Shown here: one piece after another, positions 9,601-16,242 of the stretch
How positions within the stretch are numbered: position 1 is the stretch's first letter
Layout of the letters: the number at the start of each line of letters is the position of its first letter
From: Actinomadura rupiterrae
Lineage (GTDB): Bacteria > Actinomycetota > Actinomycetes > Streptosporangiales > Streptosporangiaceae
Direction: 5' to 3'
Assembly (NCBI RefSeq): GCF_024172125.1
Contig: NZ_JAMZEA010000012.1
Span: forward strand, 186,001 to 250,000
DNA length: 64,000 bases
Program-made: the position numbers and the translations under genes
The notes under the pieces: generated by a model
What the model saw: the letters and a program-made list of their open reading frames with translations, nothing else
Databases searched by the model: none
What the model was told of the DNA's origin: nothing

Positions 9601-10226
9601 ACGGTCGCCACAACCGCGTCGCTCTGCCGAAGCAAAGCCATCAGCTCGGCATCGGCCCCCCGCAACGACCCGCAAAACACCGGCAGGGCATTAGCCCCCG
9701 CCTTCTCGATCTCCCTGCAAAGCACATCGACAAAGGCCGTGTTCCCGGAAAGCTCATGCGCCCGATAGAAGACGACCCCGACCGTAGGACGCCCCTCAGC
9801 CCTCTCGTACTCGCCATGCACTCCAAACGATGGCATGGCGACAGGAGCCTCAAACCCCTCCCCCGTAAGCAGCACGGTGTCCGAAAGGAAAAGCGCCAAC
9901 TGCCGCAGGTTCTCGACCCCGCCCTCACGCAGATAAGCGAGCGCCTCGGCCGCAACCCCCGGCGGCACCGTCGAAAGCGCCATCAACTCGGCGTCCGGAT
10001 CGGCCTCTCCCCCGAGAAGCACCACCGGCAGCCCGCTCCCCACCAGCGCGTCCACCCCGTCCGGCCAGGTCTTCCGCCCTCCCAGCAACCGCACGACAAC
10101 GACGTCGACTCCGTCGACCAACGAAGACAGGTCATCGACCCGCATCGGATTGGCCGTCACCCATGCCCCCGCCGCACGGGCGGCGAGCAGCTCGGTGTCG
10201 GCGGTGGACAGCAACAAAGCGCGCAT
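6600..10226 (-). CDS. cobN: cobaltochelatase subunit CobN
   Basis: 1208 residues, the usual length of CobN/magnesium-chelatase BchH-type large subunits. CobN binds hydrogenobyrinic acid a,c-diamide and cobalt and inserts the metal with ATP-driven CobS/CobT-type partners (aerobic B12 route). Landmarks include HLGKHGTLEWLPGKGLGLSE near the middle, YPFIVNDPGEGTQAKRRGHA, and GVNVLPTGRNFYSVDP-like sequence (VNVLPTGRNFYSVDP) near residue 800, all conserved in this family. I chose the ATG at 10226 because GGAGG lies upstream; longer in-frame starts fall inside the riboswitch. The partner chelatase subunits are not in the window; other cobalamin genes (cobQ, cobD) are at 30-33 kb. Confidence 0.96.
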   Translation of the reverse strand: MRALLLSTADTELLAARAAGAWVTANPMRVDDLSSLVDGVDVVVVRLLGGRKTWPDGVDALVGSGLPVVLLGGEADPDAELMALSTVPPGVAAEALAYLREGGVENLRQLALFLSDTVLLTGEGFEAPVAMPSFGVHGEYERAEGRPTVGVVFYRAHELSGNTAFVDVLCREIEKAGANALPVFCGSLRGADAELMALLRQSDAVVATVLAAGGAVAADASAGGDEDSWDAGALATLDVPVIQGLCLTSSREAWDGSDAALVPMDAAMQVAIPEFDGRIISVPFSFKELGPDGIPVYAADEERAARVAGIAVRHARLRHVPNAEKRVAIVLSSYPTKHSRVGNAVGLDTPTSAVRMLRQMADAGYFLGDDSSLWENADSGDELIHTLIAAGGHDVEWLTEEQLSKAPARASLASYRTWFEALPESLREGVRQHWGEPPGELYVDGDDIVLASLRFGNVVLMIQPPRGFGENPVAIYHDPDLPPSHHYLAAYRWLDNEFGADAVVHLGKHGTLEWLPGKGLGLSEECAPDGVLGDLPLVYPFIVNDPGEGTQAKRRGHATVVDHLVPPMARADTYGDLAKLEQLLDEYATVNDLDPSKLPAVRAQIWTLIQAAQLHHDLHQEDMPDEADFDDFVLHIDGYLCEIKDVQIRDGLHILGQEPRDEARVNLVLAVLRASQVWGGVAGAMPGLRSAIAAHHGLDEKALLAEPGAEVNALGGRTGSDVIDILEETARRLVQAMEDGGWDVGRAPAVAADVLGADVPDVVRLLEFAASEVVPRLDATRDEIGAVLHALDGGYVPAGPSGSPTRGLVNVLPTGRNFYSVDPKAIPSRNSWDVGVALADSLVKRHLDDTGEYPSSVGLTVWGTSAMRTQGDDIAEVLALIGCRPVWDDASRRVTGFEIVPLDDLGRPRIDVTLRISGFFRDAFPHVIALIDDAIAAVAALDEPSDRNFLRRHAVEDHAAHGDWRRATTRIFGSKPGAYGAGLLPLIDARNWRDDSDLAEVYAVWGGYAYGRGLDGREARTDMESTFRRIAVAAKNQDTREHDIVDSDDYFQYHGGMVAMVRSLTGQNPAAYVGDSALPEQVKTRTLAEETHRVFRARVVNPRWIAAMRRHGYKGAFELAATVDYLFGYDATAGVVDDWMYETLAKEYVFDPENRAFMEKSNPWALRGVTERLLEAADRNLWAEPDPETLERLRRTYLDLEGDLEDIE

Positions 10227-10280
10227 CGGCGATGCCTCCAACGGGGTCCGCGCCCCGGCTAGGGTGTTCTGCCGCGACGG

Positions 10281-10440
10281 CGCGGAGTCTCCTGGCTCCC
10301 GGATCACCGCCCCCGCCCCGGCCTTCCAGCGTCGCCGCCGTGACCAAGCGTGAGGGGGGACTCCCCGGTGACAGTTGCGGGACAGCTCCGGACTCGCACC
10401 GGATTCCTCGCCCGCCGTCGCCGCGCCAGTCTACGGAACC
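10281..10440 (-). promoter_or_regulatory. cobalamin (adenosylcobalamin) riboswitch upstream of cobN
   Basis: Read on the minus strand, the conserved core is plain: AATCCGGTGCGAGTCCGG, then AGCTGTCCCGCAACTGT (core helices and the invariant CCCGCAACTGT element), and a B12-box-like GCCAGGAGACTCCGC at 10281-10296. It starts about GGTTCC at 10440. It ends about 55 bases before the cobN ATG, so it should repress cobN when cobalamin is abundant, probably by blocking the ribosome site or by termination. Confidence 0.93.
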
Positions 10441-10533
10441 GTCACCTTGACCTCACCCCCGCGATTCCGGTGGCCCCCGGCCCGCCGGAGGCGTAACCTT
10501 CCCTATGTCGGCGAGTGGGGAAGCTCGACCGGC

Positions 10534-10573
10534 CGAAACGCCCGACCTCACCTAGCCGAGGCCGGGCGTTTCG
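10534..10573. terminator. strong inverted repeat, probable terminator
   Basis: CGAAACGCCCG at 10534-10544 pairs perfectly with CGGGCGTTTCG at 10563-10573, and inner GACCTC/GAGGCC-type pairing lengthens the stem. There is no long T run, which is usual for actinobacterial terminators. It lies downstream of the HATPase gene (minus strand) and upstream of the cobN leader, so it probably ends transcription of the former and insulates the riboswitch. Confidence 0.6.
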
Positions 10574-10701
10574 CTTGGTCGAGCAGGCTAATGCGGCCAT
10601 CGCAAATCACCGGCCACTCCGTCCCCCCGGCTTCGCGGCCTCGAACGCCGCACCCTCGAACGGACGGGAAACGCCTCCGCCGATTAGACGGCGGGCAGCG
10701 C

Positions 10702-11226
10702 CTAGAGCAGGGAAAAGCCGATGGCCTTGCCGAGGCCGGGGCGGGAGCAGGTGGTGGTCGGGTAGGCGGCGCAGCGGCCGGCCGTGAGTTCGTGGACCAT
10801 CGAGAGCCCGCGCCCGTCCTCGCCCAGGCCGTCGATGAGCGCGTCCAGGTCGTCCGCGTCGAGGACCGGCGGCGGACGCAGCAGCTCCGGCACGCGCCCG
10901 AGAAACGGATCCGCGTCCGCGATCTCGCACCAGATAGGCCGTCGCGACGACCCCGCGAACAGCACCCGCAGCTCAAGCGGCGGCTCCGCATGCTGAACCC
11001 CGTTGGCCGCAAGCTCGGCGGCCACCAACTCCAGGTCGTCAACGGCCCCCGCCGCAGTGCCCGCGCGTTCCAGCAGCTCACGAACTATCTCCCGCGCCCG
11101 CCGCTCCGCCCTCGCCGGATGCAGCCGCCAAACCCGAGCCGTCCACGGCCCCGACGGCACGCTCCACGGCTCGGCCGCGAGCCGCGCCGCCACCGGCACC
11201 GTTACACCCCTCGTGGTTCTTCGCAT
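10702..11226 (-). CDS. ATP-binding protein, anti-sigma-factor-like HATPase
   Basis: 174 residues from the ATG at 11226, which has GAGGTGG upstream. The GHKL ATPase N-box is ELVAAELAANGVQHA (about residues 80-95) and the G1/G2-like block is GRGLSMVHELTAG near residue 145, as in RsbW/SpoIIAB-like single-domain ATPases of streptomycetes. It lies divergent from an XRE/DUF5753 gene followed by DUF397. This triple is known from the whiJ/abaA-type developmental loci, where the ATPase is thought to act with the DNA-binding protein. Targets are unknown. Confidence 0.85.
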   Translation of the reverse strand: MRRTTRGVTVPVAARLAAEPWSVPSGPWTARVWRLHPARAERRAREIVRELLERAGTAAGAVDDLELVAAELAANGVQHAEPPLELRVLFAGSSRRPIWCEIADADPFLGRVPELLRPPPVLDADDLDALIDGLGEDGRGLSMVHELTAGRCAAYPTTTCSRPGLGKAIGFSLL

Positions 11227-11412
11227 CGCGCCACCTCGCTCATCCGAACCCATGCGGCCATCTCGGGGAGCTTCAGTCCGAACCAGCCCAGATGATCACA
11301 CTGCGTAGTATCTTCGTTGCTTAAAGCTCCCATTCCATGCTGTGCCTCGGCAACAAGTTGCAGCACTGGAAACACCCCCCAGCTGCCGCTCCCCTGCGGC
11401 GAGGAGGCCGTG

Positions 11413-12258
11413 ATGCCCCGGAAAGCAGCGACCGCACGCGGCAGGACGCTCGGTGCCGAGCTGCGCCTGCTGCGCAAACACCTCGGTCTCAGCACGCGGG
11501 CGGCGGCCGAGCGCATCGGCTGGACGGCGGCGACCCTCAATCGCACGGAGAACGGACTGCGCGTGGCCACCGCCGAGGAGGTCGCCGCGGTACTAGGCGC
11601 CTACGGAGTGGTAAGCGGTGAACGCGAGCGCCTGCTCGCACTCGCCCGCGACGCGGAGATGCCGGGCTGGTGGGAGCCCGGCGACAGCATCTACCCGACC
11701 CCGCTCAAGGCGCTGATCGGTTTCGAGGCCCAGGCCGTCCGTATCACGAACGTGGAGATATCTCTCGTCCCTGGGTTGTTGCAGATCCCGGAGTACGCAC
11801 GCGCCATCATGGCGGCATCCGGGATCCCTCCCCTGGAGATCGAGACCCGCGTCGCGACCCGCATGGGACGGCAGGCCATCCTCAGTCGCCCGCAGCCGCC
11901 GAAGCTCCTCGCCCTCATCGACGAGGCCGCGCTCCGACGCCCCGTCGGTGGCCGCCACACCGTGATCGAACAGCTCCGTCACCTGCAACGACAGGTCAGA
12001 AGGCCAAACATCGAGGTCCGGGTGATTCCACTTGAGGTCGGCGCCCACCCGGCGCTTGCGGGCCCCTTCACCATTCTTGAGTTCGACCGCGCGAACACGC
12101 TCGTCTACCAGAGCAGTAAGCGCGCCTCAATCTTCGTGGACGCAGTATCCGAGGTAGCTGAATTCGTTGCATGTGTGGATACGCTGAAGGCTGCGTCGCT
12201 TCCCCCCGACCGGTCGAACGCGCTGATCGCGAAGATCATCGCCTTCTACGGGAGTTGA
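11413..12258 (+). CDS. XRE-family DNA-binding protein with DUF5753 domain (WhiJ-like)
   Basis: 281 residues. The helix-turn-helix domain spans about residues 10-70 (LRLLRKHLGLSTRAAAERIGW followed by TLNRTENGLR), and DUF5753 follows from about 95 onward with WWEPGDSIYPTPLKALIGFE, the VPGLLQIPEYARA box and a C-terminal FVACVDTLKAASL helix. I chose the ATG at 11413 because GAGGAGG sits 5 bases upstream; the frame is open to 11317 but the extra residues are not conserved in type. Family members in Streptomyces control development, often with the DUF397 protein encoded just downstream, as here. Confidence 0.92.
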   Translation: MPRKAATARGRTLGAELRLLRKHLGLSTRAAAERIGWTAATLNRTENGLRVATAEEVAAVLGAYGVVSGERERLLALARDAEMPGWWEPGDSIYPTPLKALIGFEAQAVRITNVEISLVPGLLQIPEYARAIMAASGIPPLEIETRVATRMGRQAILSRPQPPKLLALIDEAALRRPVGGRHTVIEQLRHLQRQVRRPNIEVRVIPLEVGAHPALAGPFTILEFDRANTLVYQSSKRASIFVDAVSEVAEFVACVDTLKAASLPPDRSNALIAKIIAFYGS

Positions 12259-12264
12259 TAGGTT

Positions 12265-12456
12265 GTGCAGCCTTCCCACGATCTCAATTGGCGTAAGTCG
12301 TCGCACAGTGACGAGGAGGTCAACTGCGTCGAGGTCGCACGCCTGGTCGGCGCTCACGTAGGCGTCCGCGACTCCAAGGCCCCCGACGAGCCGGCCCTCA
12401 CACTCGACCGGAGCGCCTGGCTGTCCCTCCGCGCGACCTTGGGCGAGGGCGGCTGA
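12265..12456 (+). CDS. DUF397 domain protein
   Basis: 63 residues, GTG start 6 bases after the XRE stop, so co-transcribed and probably coupled. It shows the DUF397 hallmarks: WRKSSHSDEEVNCVEVA at the N-terminus and VGVRDSKAPDEPALTLDRSAW in the middle. These small proteins occur beside XRE/DUF5753 regulators throughout actinomycetes and are thought to modulate them; the mechanism is not established. Confidence 0.92.
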   Translation: MQPSHDLNWRKSSHSDEEVNCVEVARLVGAHVGVRDSKAPDEPALTLDRSAWLSLRATLGEGG

Positions 12457-12625
12457 CCCCATACGGCGTCCGAGGCCGCTGATCGCGCGGGACGATAGCT
12501 CCTCGTCCGGACTGCTGCCGGTATCGGCGTGAGTTCAGTGGACGTGGCGGCGTTGCGCTGACGTGGAGTTGTTGCACTGCGAGCGAGATGTCTCAGGTTC
12601 GGTGCGGGGTTGCCGCGCGCGTGAG
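12457..12625. other. intergenic region between convergent genes
   Basis: No gene or strong hairpin is seen. It contains the ends of the DUF397 transcript (plus) and of the next hypothetical gene (minus). Confidence 0.3.
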
Positions 12626-13093
12626 TCAGTACCAGCGAGTGAACGCAGCCGCGCCTGACCGGGCCTCGGCCGCGTCGCGAAGGACACGCAAGGGAGCCTC
12701 AAGGAGCGCGGCAGCGTCGAAGTCCGGCTCGTCCCCCATCGTCGTCATCCAACTGGCGGTGTCGGCGATGATTTCGCTTCGGCGGGCGGCGGAGAGGTCG
12801 AGAGCGGCTTCGGCTTTGGGAAGGGCGTCCGCGACTTCGTCGGCGGAGAGCAGGAAGTTGCCCATCGTGCCCGGCAGGGCTGAGGCTGCGGCTGCACCCA
12901 GGGCGTTGTAGAGGGCCGCTGCCGGGTCCGCCTTGCGGGCGGCGGCCACGAACGGGGTGCCGTGCTCAGCCATGAGGTAGGTGGCGGCGTCCTCGATGTC
13001 CTCGATCGCGTCCGATTCGTTGATTTGGGACGCGAGGTGTCGGGCCGCTTCGTCAGGGATGGTTCCGATGACCCAGATGCCGGTAGAGCCCAT
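12626..13093 (-). CDS. hypothetical protein, leaderless
   Basis: 155 residues, mainly helical and Ala-rich, with acidic stretches and no membrane segment. I do not recognise a family. The start is fixed by a leaderless-type signal: TAGGCT lies six bases before the ATG at 13093. The same 17 bases (AATAGGCTCACCCGATG) recur exactly before the small gene at 13979-14071. It follows the HEAT-repeat gene on the same strand after a 57-base gap. Confidence 0.7.
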   Translation of the reverse strand: MGSTGIWVIGTIPDEAARHLASQINESDAIEDIEDAATYLMAEHGTPFVAAARKADPAAALYNALGAAAASALPGTMGNFLLSADEVADALPKAEAALDLSAARRSEIIADTASWMTTMGDEPDFDAAALLEAPLRVLRDAAEARSGAAAFTRWY

Positions 13094-13150
13094 CGGGTGA
13101 GCCTATTGTCCGTGGGCGTCGGGGAGGGCGTGCGCGGGTGGGGTGGGGGA

Positions 13151-13975
13151 TCAGGGGGGTGGGTTGGGGAGGCGGGTTCGTTCTTTGGTGGGGTCGCGGA
13201 CGGTTTCTGCGGCTTCGCGGACGTCTGGGTGGGGGTCGTCGGCGAGGGTGTCGAGGAGTGCGGGGACGCCTGGGGTGGTCCAGCGGGAGATCGTCCACAC
13301 CAGGTCTTCGCGGACGGCGGGGTCGGGGTGGGAGGCGAGGCGCGCCAGTTCGGGGACGGGGCCCTTTCGGCGCATGGCCAGCCAGTGCAGCACCTCGCGC
13401 AGCACGGTGGGGTCGCCTGGGTCGCCGGCGGCGGTGAGGCGGGCCAGTAGCTCGCGCGTGGGTGGTGCGGGGCCGTCCAGGGGGTGGGGTAGGCGTTCGC
13501 GCAGGCGGCGGGCGCCGTAGCCGCCACGGACTCGGCAGCCGTAGCAGGTGCAGGGGCGCCTGCCGTGCGCGTCCGGCTGGTAGCGCCAGCCCGCGACCTG
13601 CGGGACCGTCCGGATGCTGCGCACTTCCTGCGGCAGGACCTTGCGCGGGACGAACACCTCCCAGCCACGCGGGTCGTCCAGTTCCAGGATGCGGCCGACG
13701 GCCTCCGCCGCGCGAACCTCGGCGTGCGGGCCTCCGTAATGTCCCGTGAAGACCGGCTCCGAGTCGTCCAGCCGGATGTGGACGGCGACGAGCCTGCCCT
13801 GCCCGCCCCAGTGCGCGAGTTCCCGCAGCCATTGGTGCGTCAGGGTGAAGGACGGCAGCACAGGGAAGCAGTAGACGCCACGGGCGGAGTCGTATCCGTG
13901 GCTGACCGCGCGGATGCCCGAACGGCGGATGCGCGGGACGTTTCCGGCAGGTGTGAGGTGCACGAAGGTCGCCAT
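13151..13975 (-). CDS. HEAT-repeat protein with N-terminal domain reminiscent of ADP-ribosyltransferase folds
   Basis: 274 residues. The N-terminal 140 residues begin FVHLTPAGNVPRIRRSGIRA, a pattern (His-x-Thr, Asn, then Ile-x-x-x-Gly-Ile) seen at the start of DarT/KptA-like ADP-ribosyltransferase folds; this link is my inference. A CTCYGCRVRGGYG segment near residue 145 could bind metal. From about 170 onward are two or three HEAT-like helix pairs (PTVLREVLHWLAMRR, PAVREDLVWTISRW, PDVREAAETVRD). The ATG at 13975 follows three bases after the stop of a 30-codon reading frame, so it is probably translated by re-initiation. Role unknown. Confidence 0.75.
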   Translation of the reverse strand: MATFVHLTPAGNVPRIRRSGIRAVSHGYDSARGVYCFPVLPSFTLTHQWLRELAHWGGQGRLVAVHIRLDDSEPVFTGHYGGPHAEVRAAEAVGRILELDDPRGWEVFVPRKVLPQEVRSIRTVPQVAGWRYQPDAHGRRPCTCYGCRVRGGYGARRLRERLPHPLDGPAPPTRELLARLTAAGDPGDPTVLREVLHWLAMRRKGPVPELARLASHPDPAVREDLVWTISRWTTPGVPALLDTLADDPHPDVREAAETVRDPTKERTRLPNPPP

Positions 13976-13978
13976 GCG

Positions 13979-14071
13979 CTAGCCCCGGACGCGAGGCTCG
14001 ACGGAGGCGTCGCCATTGGTTTGGGACACGTCCGCGTCGGGTGGAATGACGTCGCTGGCGGGAAAGCTCAT
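13979..14071 (-). CDS. 30-residue leader-like peptide before the HEAT-repeat gene
   Basis: The ATG at 14071 opens a 30-codon frame (MSFPASDVIPPDADVS and on) ending with TAG at 13979-13981, three bases before the HEAT gene ATG. The start is preceded by TAGGCT six bases upstream, within a 17-base string identical to that of the gene at 12626-13093. This argues that the leaderless transcript starts here and that the HEAT gene depends on it. Whether the peptide itself matters is unknown. Confidence 0.45.
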   Translation of the reverse strand: MSFPASDVIPPDADVSQTNGDASVEPRVRG

Positions 14072-14184
14072 CGGGTGAGCCTATTCGCCGGGTTGCGGAT
14101 CTGTCGGACGATTTGGACGGTGACGAGCCACGACGCGAAGCGAAGCAGGGGTCGTACTCCTGGCTGCCGAGTCCGGTCTGCCGC

Positions 14185-14781
14185 TTACGTCCGATCGCGG
14201 TGCTCGGATGGACGCCATGGGGTGAGGGCGTCGGGGATGTCGGCCGACCAGGTCCGAAACTCGGGATAGGTCGCTACCCCTGCGTCCAGAACGGCCTGGT
14301 AGACGCGGATGCCCTGGAGCGGGACGGCCTCCGCGTAGGCGGCCTCCTTGATCGCGAGGATGCGGTCGCGCGTGGTCGGGGTGAGCGCCTGGAGCATGGG
14401 ATTCACCAGGTCACAGCCGCGCGGGCCCGGGTGGTCGGTGGGCAGCAGCCACATGTCGATCTTCCAGAGGACGTCCGCGAGCTCGTACTGGAGCTGGAAG
14501 TAGAGGCCCTGGTCGGGCTGGTCCAGCGCGTTGGTGAACTTGGCGCGGCGGACGCCCGGCAGGACGGCCAGGGACGACAGGACCGACCAGCCCGCCTCGA
14601 CCGTCGGCGCGGCCGTGTAGGTCTCCATGTCGATGTCGGGCTCGACGACGAGGTCGAGCGCGACCGACCCGACGAGGCGGTGATCGCCCACGGCGGACCA
14701 GCGGCGCGCCAGCTCCAGGTCGCGGACGATCTCCAGCGCGGTGGCCCGGCGCGCGGCGGCCCGGGTCCGGAGGTCGCTCAC
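14185..14781 (-). CDS. nucleotidyltransferase-like protein
   Basis: 198 residues. VGSVALDLVVEPDIDMETY, about residues 37-55, looks like the GS-x(n)-DxD core of the minimal nucleotidyltransferase fold (DID), followed by a mixed alpha/beta region with WKIDMWLLP, which could supply the third acidic residue. No other domain is seen. Substrate unknown; members of the wider family include aminoglycoside nucleotidyltransferases and type IV antitoxins. It starts with GTG 25 bases after the ArsR gene stop and is likely in its operon. Confidence 0.65.
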   Translation of the reverse strand: MSDLRTRAAARRATALEIVRDLELARRWSAVGDHRLVGSVALDLVVEPDIDMETYTAAPTVEAGWSVLSSLAVLPGVRRAKFTNALDQPDQGLYFQLQYELADVLWKIDMWLLPTDHPGPRGCDLVNPMLQALTPTTRDRILAIKEAAYAEAVPLQGIRVYQAVLDAGVATYPEFRTWSADIPDALTPWRPSEHRDRT

Positions 14782-14806
14782 GCGGCGGCGCGGGGGCGGA
14801 GGGCGC

Positions 14807-15127
14807 TCACGCGGCGGCGAGGTCGGCGGCGACGATGGCTTCGAGGAGGCCCGGGAAGGCTGCCTCGAACTCGTCGCCGCGGAGGGAGTTCAGGCGGGAC
14901 GTCCCTGCGTAGTACTGCCTGATCAGGCCCGCTTCACGCAGGACGTTGAAGTGGTGCGTCGCCGTCGACTTGCTGACCGGGAGGTCGAAACCGCCGCATT
15001 TGACGTCCTCCGTGGCGTCCCAGAGCTGGGTCACGATGCTGCGCCGGACGGGGTCTACCAGCGCCTCCAGGACTTGCTGGAGCGTGACGTCGCGGAGGTC
15101 GGGGTGCGGCGGGGTGCGGTCGTCCAT
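14807..15127 (-). CDS. ArsR-family transcriptional regulator, leaderless
   Basis: 106 residues from the ATG at 15127. The winged helix is clear: LEALVDPVRRSIVTQLW, then the recognition helix region VSKSTATHHFNVLREAGLIRQYY. No thiol-metal CxC motif is present, so it is unlikely to be a metal sensor. I chose this start because TACTAT lies seven bases upstream, as a -10 box for a leaderless mRNA. Starts at 15136 and 15163 are in frame, but the latter would lie within the presumed operator. It is divergent from an oxidoreductase gene, its likely target. Confidence 0.85.
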   Translation of the reverse strand: MDDRTPPHPDLRDVTLQQVLEALVDPVRRSIVTQLWDATEDVKCGGFDLPVSKSTATHHFNVLREAGLIRQYYAGTSRLNSLRGDEFEAAFPGLLEAIVAADLAAA

Positions 15128-15149
15128 GCGGACCATAGTACGACGGCCA

Positions 15150-15172
15150 TCAAAGTTTGACATCCGTCGAAC
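15150..15172. promoter_or_regulatory. probable ArsR-regulator operator
   Basis: Two overlapping palindromes lie between the divergent genes: TCAAAGTTTGA (15150-15160, perfect) and GTTTGAC-atcc-GTCGAAC (15155-15172, one mismatch). They cover the -35 zone of the leaderless regulator promoter and lie 46 bases before the oxidoreductase ATG, a placement suited to repressing both genes. Confidence 0.55.
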
Positions 15173-15217
15173 TTAGGCGTTGAGTGATCACCCGCAACGG
15201 ACGAACGGAGGGTCGCG

Positions 15218-16216
15218 ATGGCCAGGACGGTGTTGTTCGACGAGCTCGGCGGGCCCGAGGTGATGCGGCTGGCGGACGTCCCGGTGGGCGAGCCGGGGCC
15301 GGGCGAGGTGCGGATCCGGGTGGGCGCGATCGGGCTGAACCGGGCCGAAGCGCTCTTCCGCAGCGGCGTGTACATCGAGCCGGTGAAGGCGTTCCCGGCG
15401 CGGCTCGGATACGAGGCGGCCGGGGTGGTCGAGGCCGTGGGCGAAGGCGTGCAGGGCCTCGACGTCGGCGACGCGATCAGCACCATGCCGGCGTTCTCGC
15501 AGAACGACTACGGCGTCTACGCCGAGCGGACGATCGTGCCCGCCCATGCGGTTTTGCACCGTCCTGACCATGTGAGCGCGATCCAGGGCGCGGCGGTCTG
15601 GATGCCTTACGTCACCGCGTACGGCGCGCTGGTCGAGGTCGGCGGGATGCGGCCCGGGGATACGGTCGTCCTGAATGCGGCGTCCAGCAGCGTGGCGCTC
15701 GCGGCGCTCCAGGTCGCCGAGCGGACGGGCGCCACGGCGATCGCGCTGACGCGAGGCGAGGCCAAGAAGGACGCGCTGCTCAAGCTGGGCGCCGAGCACG
15801 TCATCGTGACCGAAACCGAGGATGTGGTCGAGCGCGTCCGCGAGCTGACCGACGGCCGGGGTGCGCAGTTCGTCTTCGACGGCGTGGCAGGCCCAGGCGT
15901 CCTGGAATTGGCCAAAGTCATCGCCCCGGACGGAATGCTCCTCGAATACGGAATGCTCAGCGGCGAGCCGACGCCCTATCCGGGATTCACGCTCGGCATG
16001 CCGGCATTGAACATGCGGACGTACACGATGCATGAAACGTCCCGCGATCCCGAGCGAATGCGCCGGGCCGTCGCGTACGTGACCTCGGGCCTGCGTTCAG
16101 GCGCGTTCCGTCCCGTCGTGGACCGGACGTTCGACTTGGAGGACGTCGTGGAGGCCCACCGCTACATGGCCTCCAACCAGCAGATCGGCAAGATCGTCCT
16201 GACCGTCAACACCTAG
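15218..16216 (+). CDS. zinc-independent MDR-family oxidoreductase (quinone reductase-like)
   Basis: 332 residues with GGAGGG before the ATG. The GroES-like domain (about 1-120) holds GPEVMRLADVPV, GEVRIRVGAIGLNRAEALFRSG and LGYEAAGVVEAVGEGV. The Rossmann domain has VVLNAASSSVALAALQVAERTGA, in which the usual GG-VG nucleotide loop is replaced by AASSSV; this occurs in some quinone oxidoreductase relatives. Cys ligands for zinc are absent. It is expected to reduce an alpha,beta-unsaturated carbonyl or quinone using NADPH. It is paired with the divergent ArsR regulator, so probably induced by a toxic or signalling small molecule. Confidence 0.9.
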   Translation: MARTVLFDELGGPEVMRLADVPVGEPGPGEVRIRVGAIGLNRAEALFRSGVYIEPVKAFPARLGYEAAGVVEAVGEGVQGLDVGDAISTMPAFSQNDYGVYAERTIVPAHAVLHRPDHVSAIQGAAVWMPYVTAYGALVEVGGMRPGDTVVLNAASSSVALAALQVAERTGATAIALTRGEAKKDALLKLGAEHVIVTETEDVVERVRELTDGRGAQFVFDGVAGPGVLELAKVIAPDGMLLEYGMLSGEPTPYPGFTLGMPALNMRTYTMHETSRDPERMRRAVAYVTSGLRSGAFRPVVDRTFDLEDVVEAHRYMASNQQIGKIVLTVNT

Positions 16217-16242
16217 CCGGTCGGCACATTTCGGGCGCGGGT

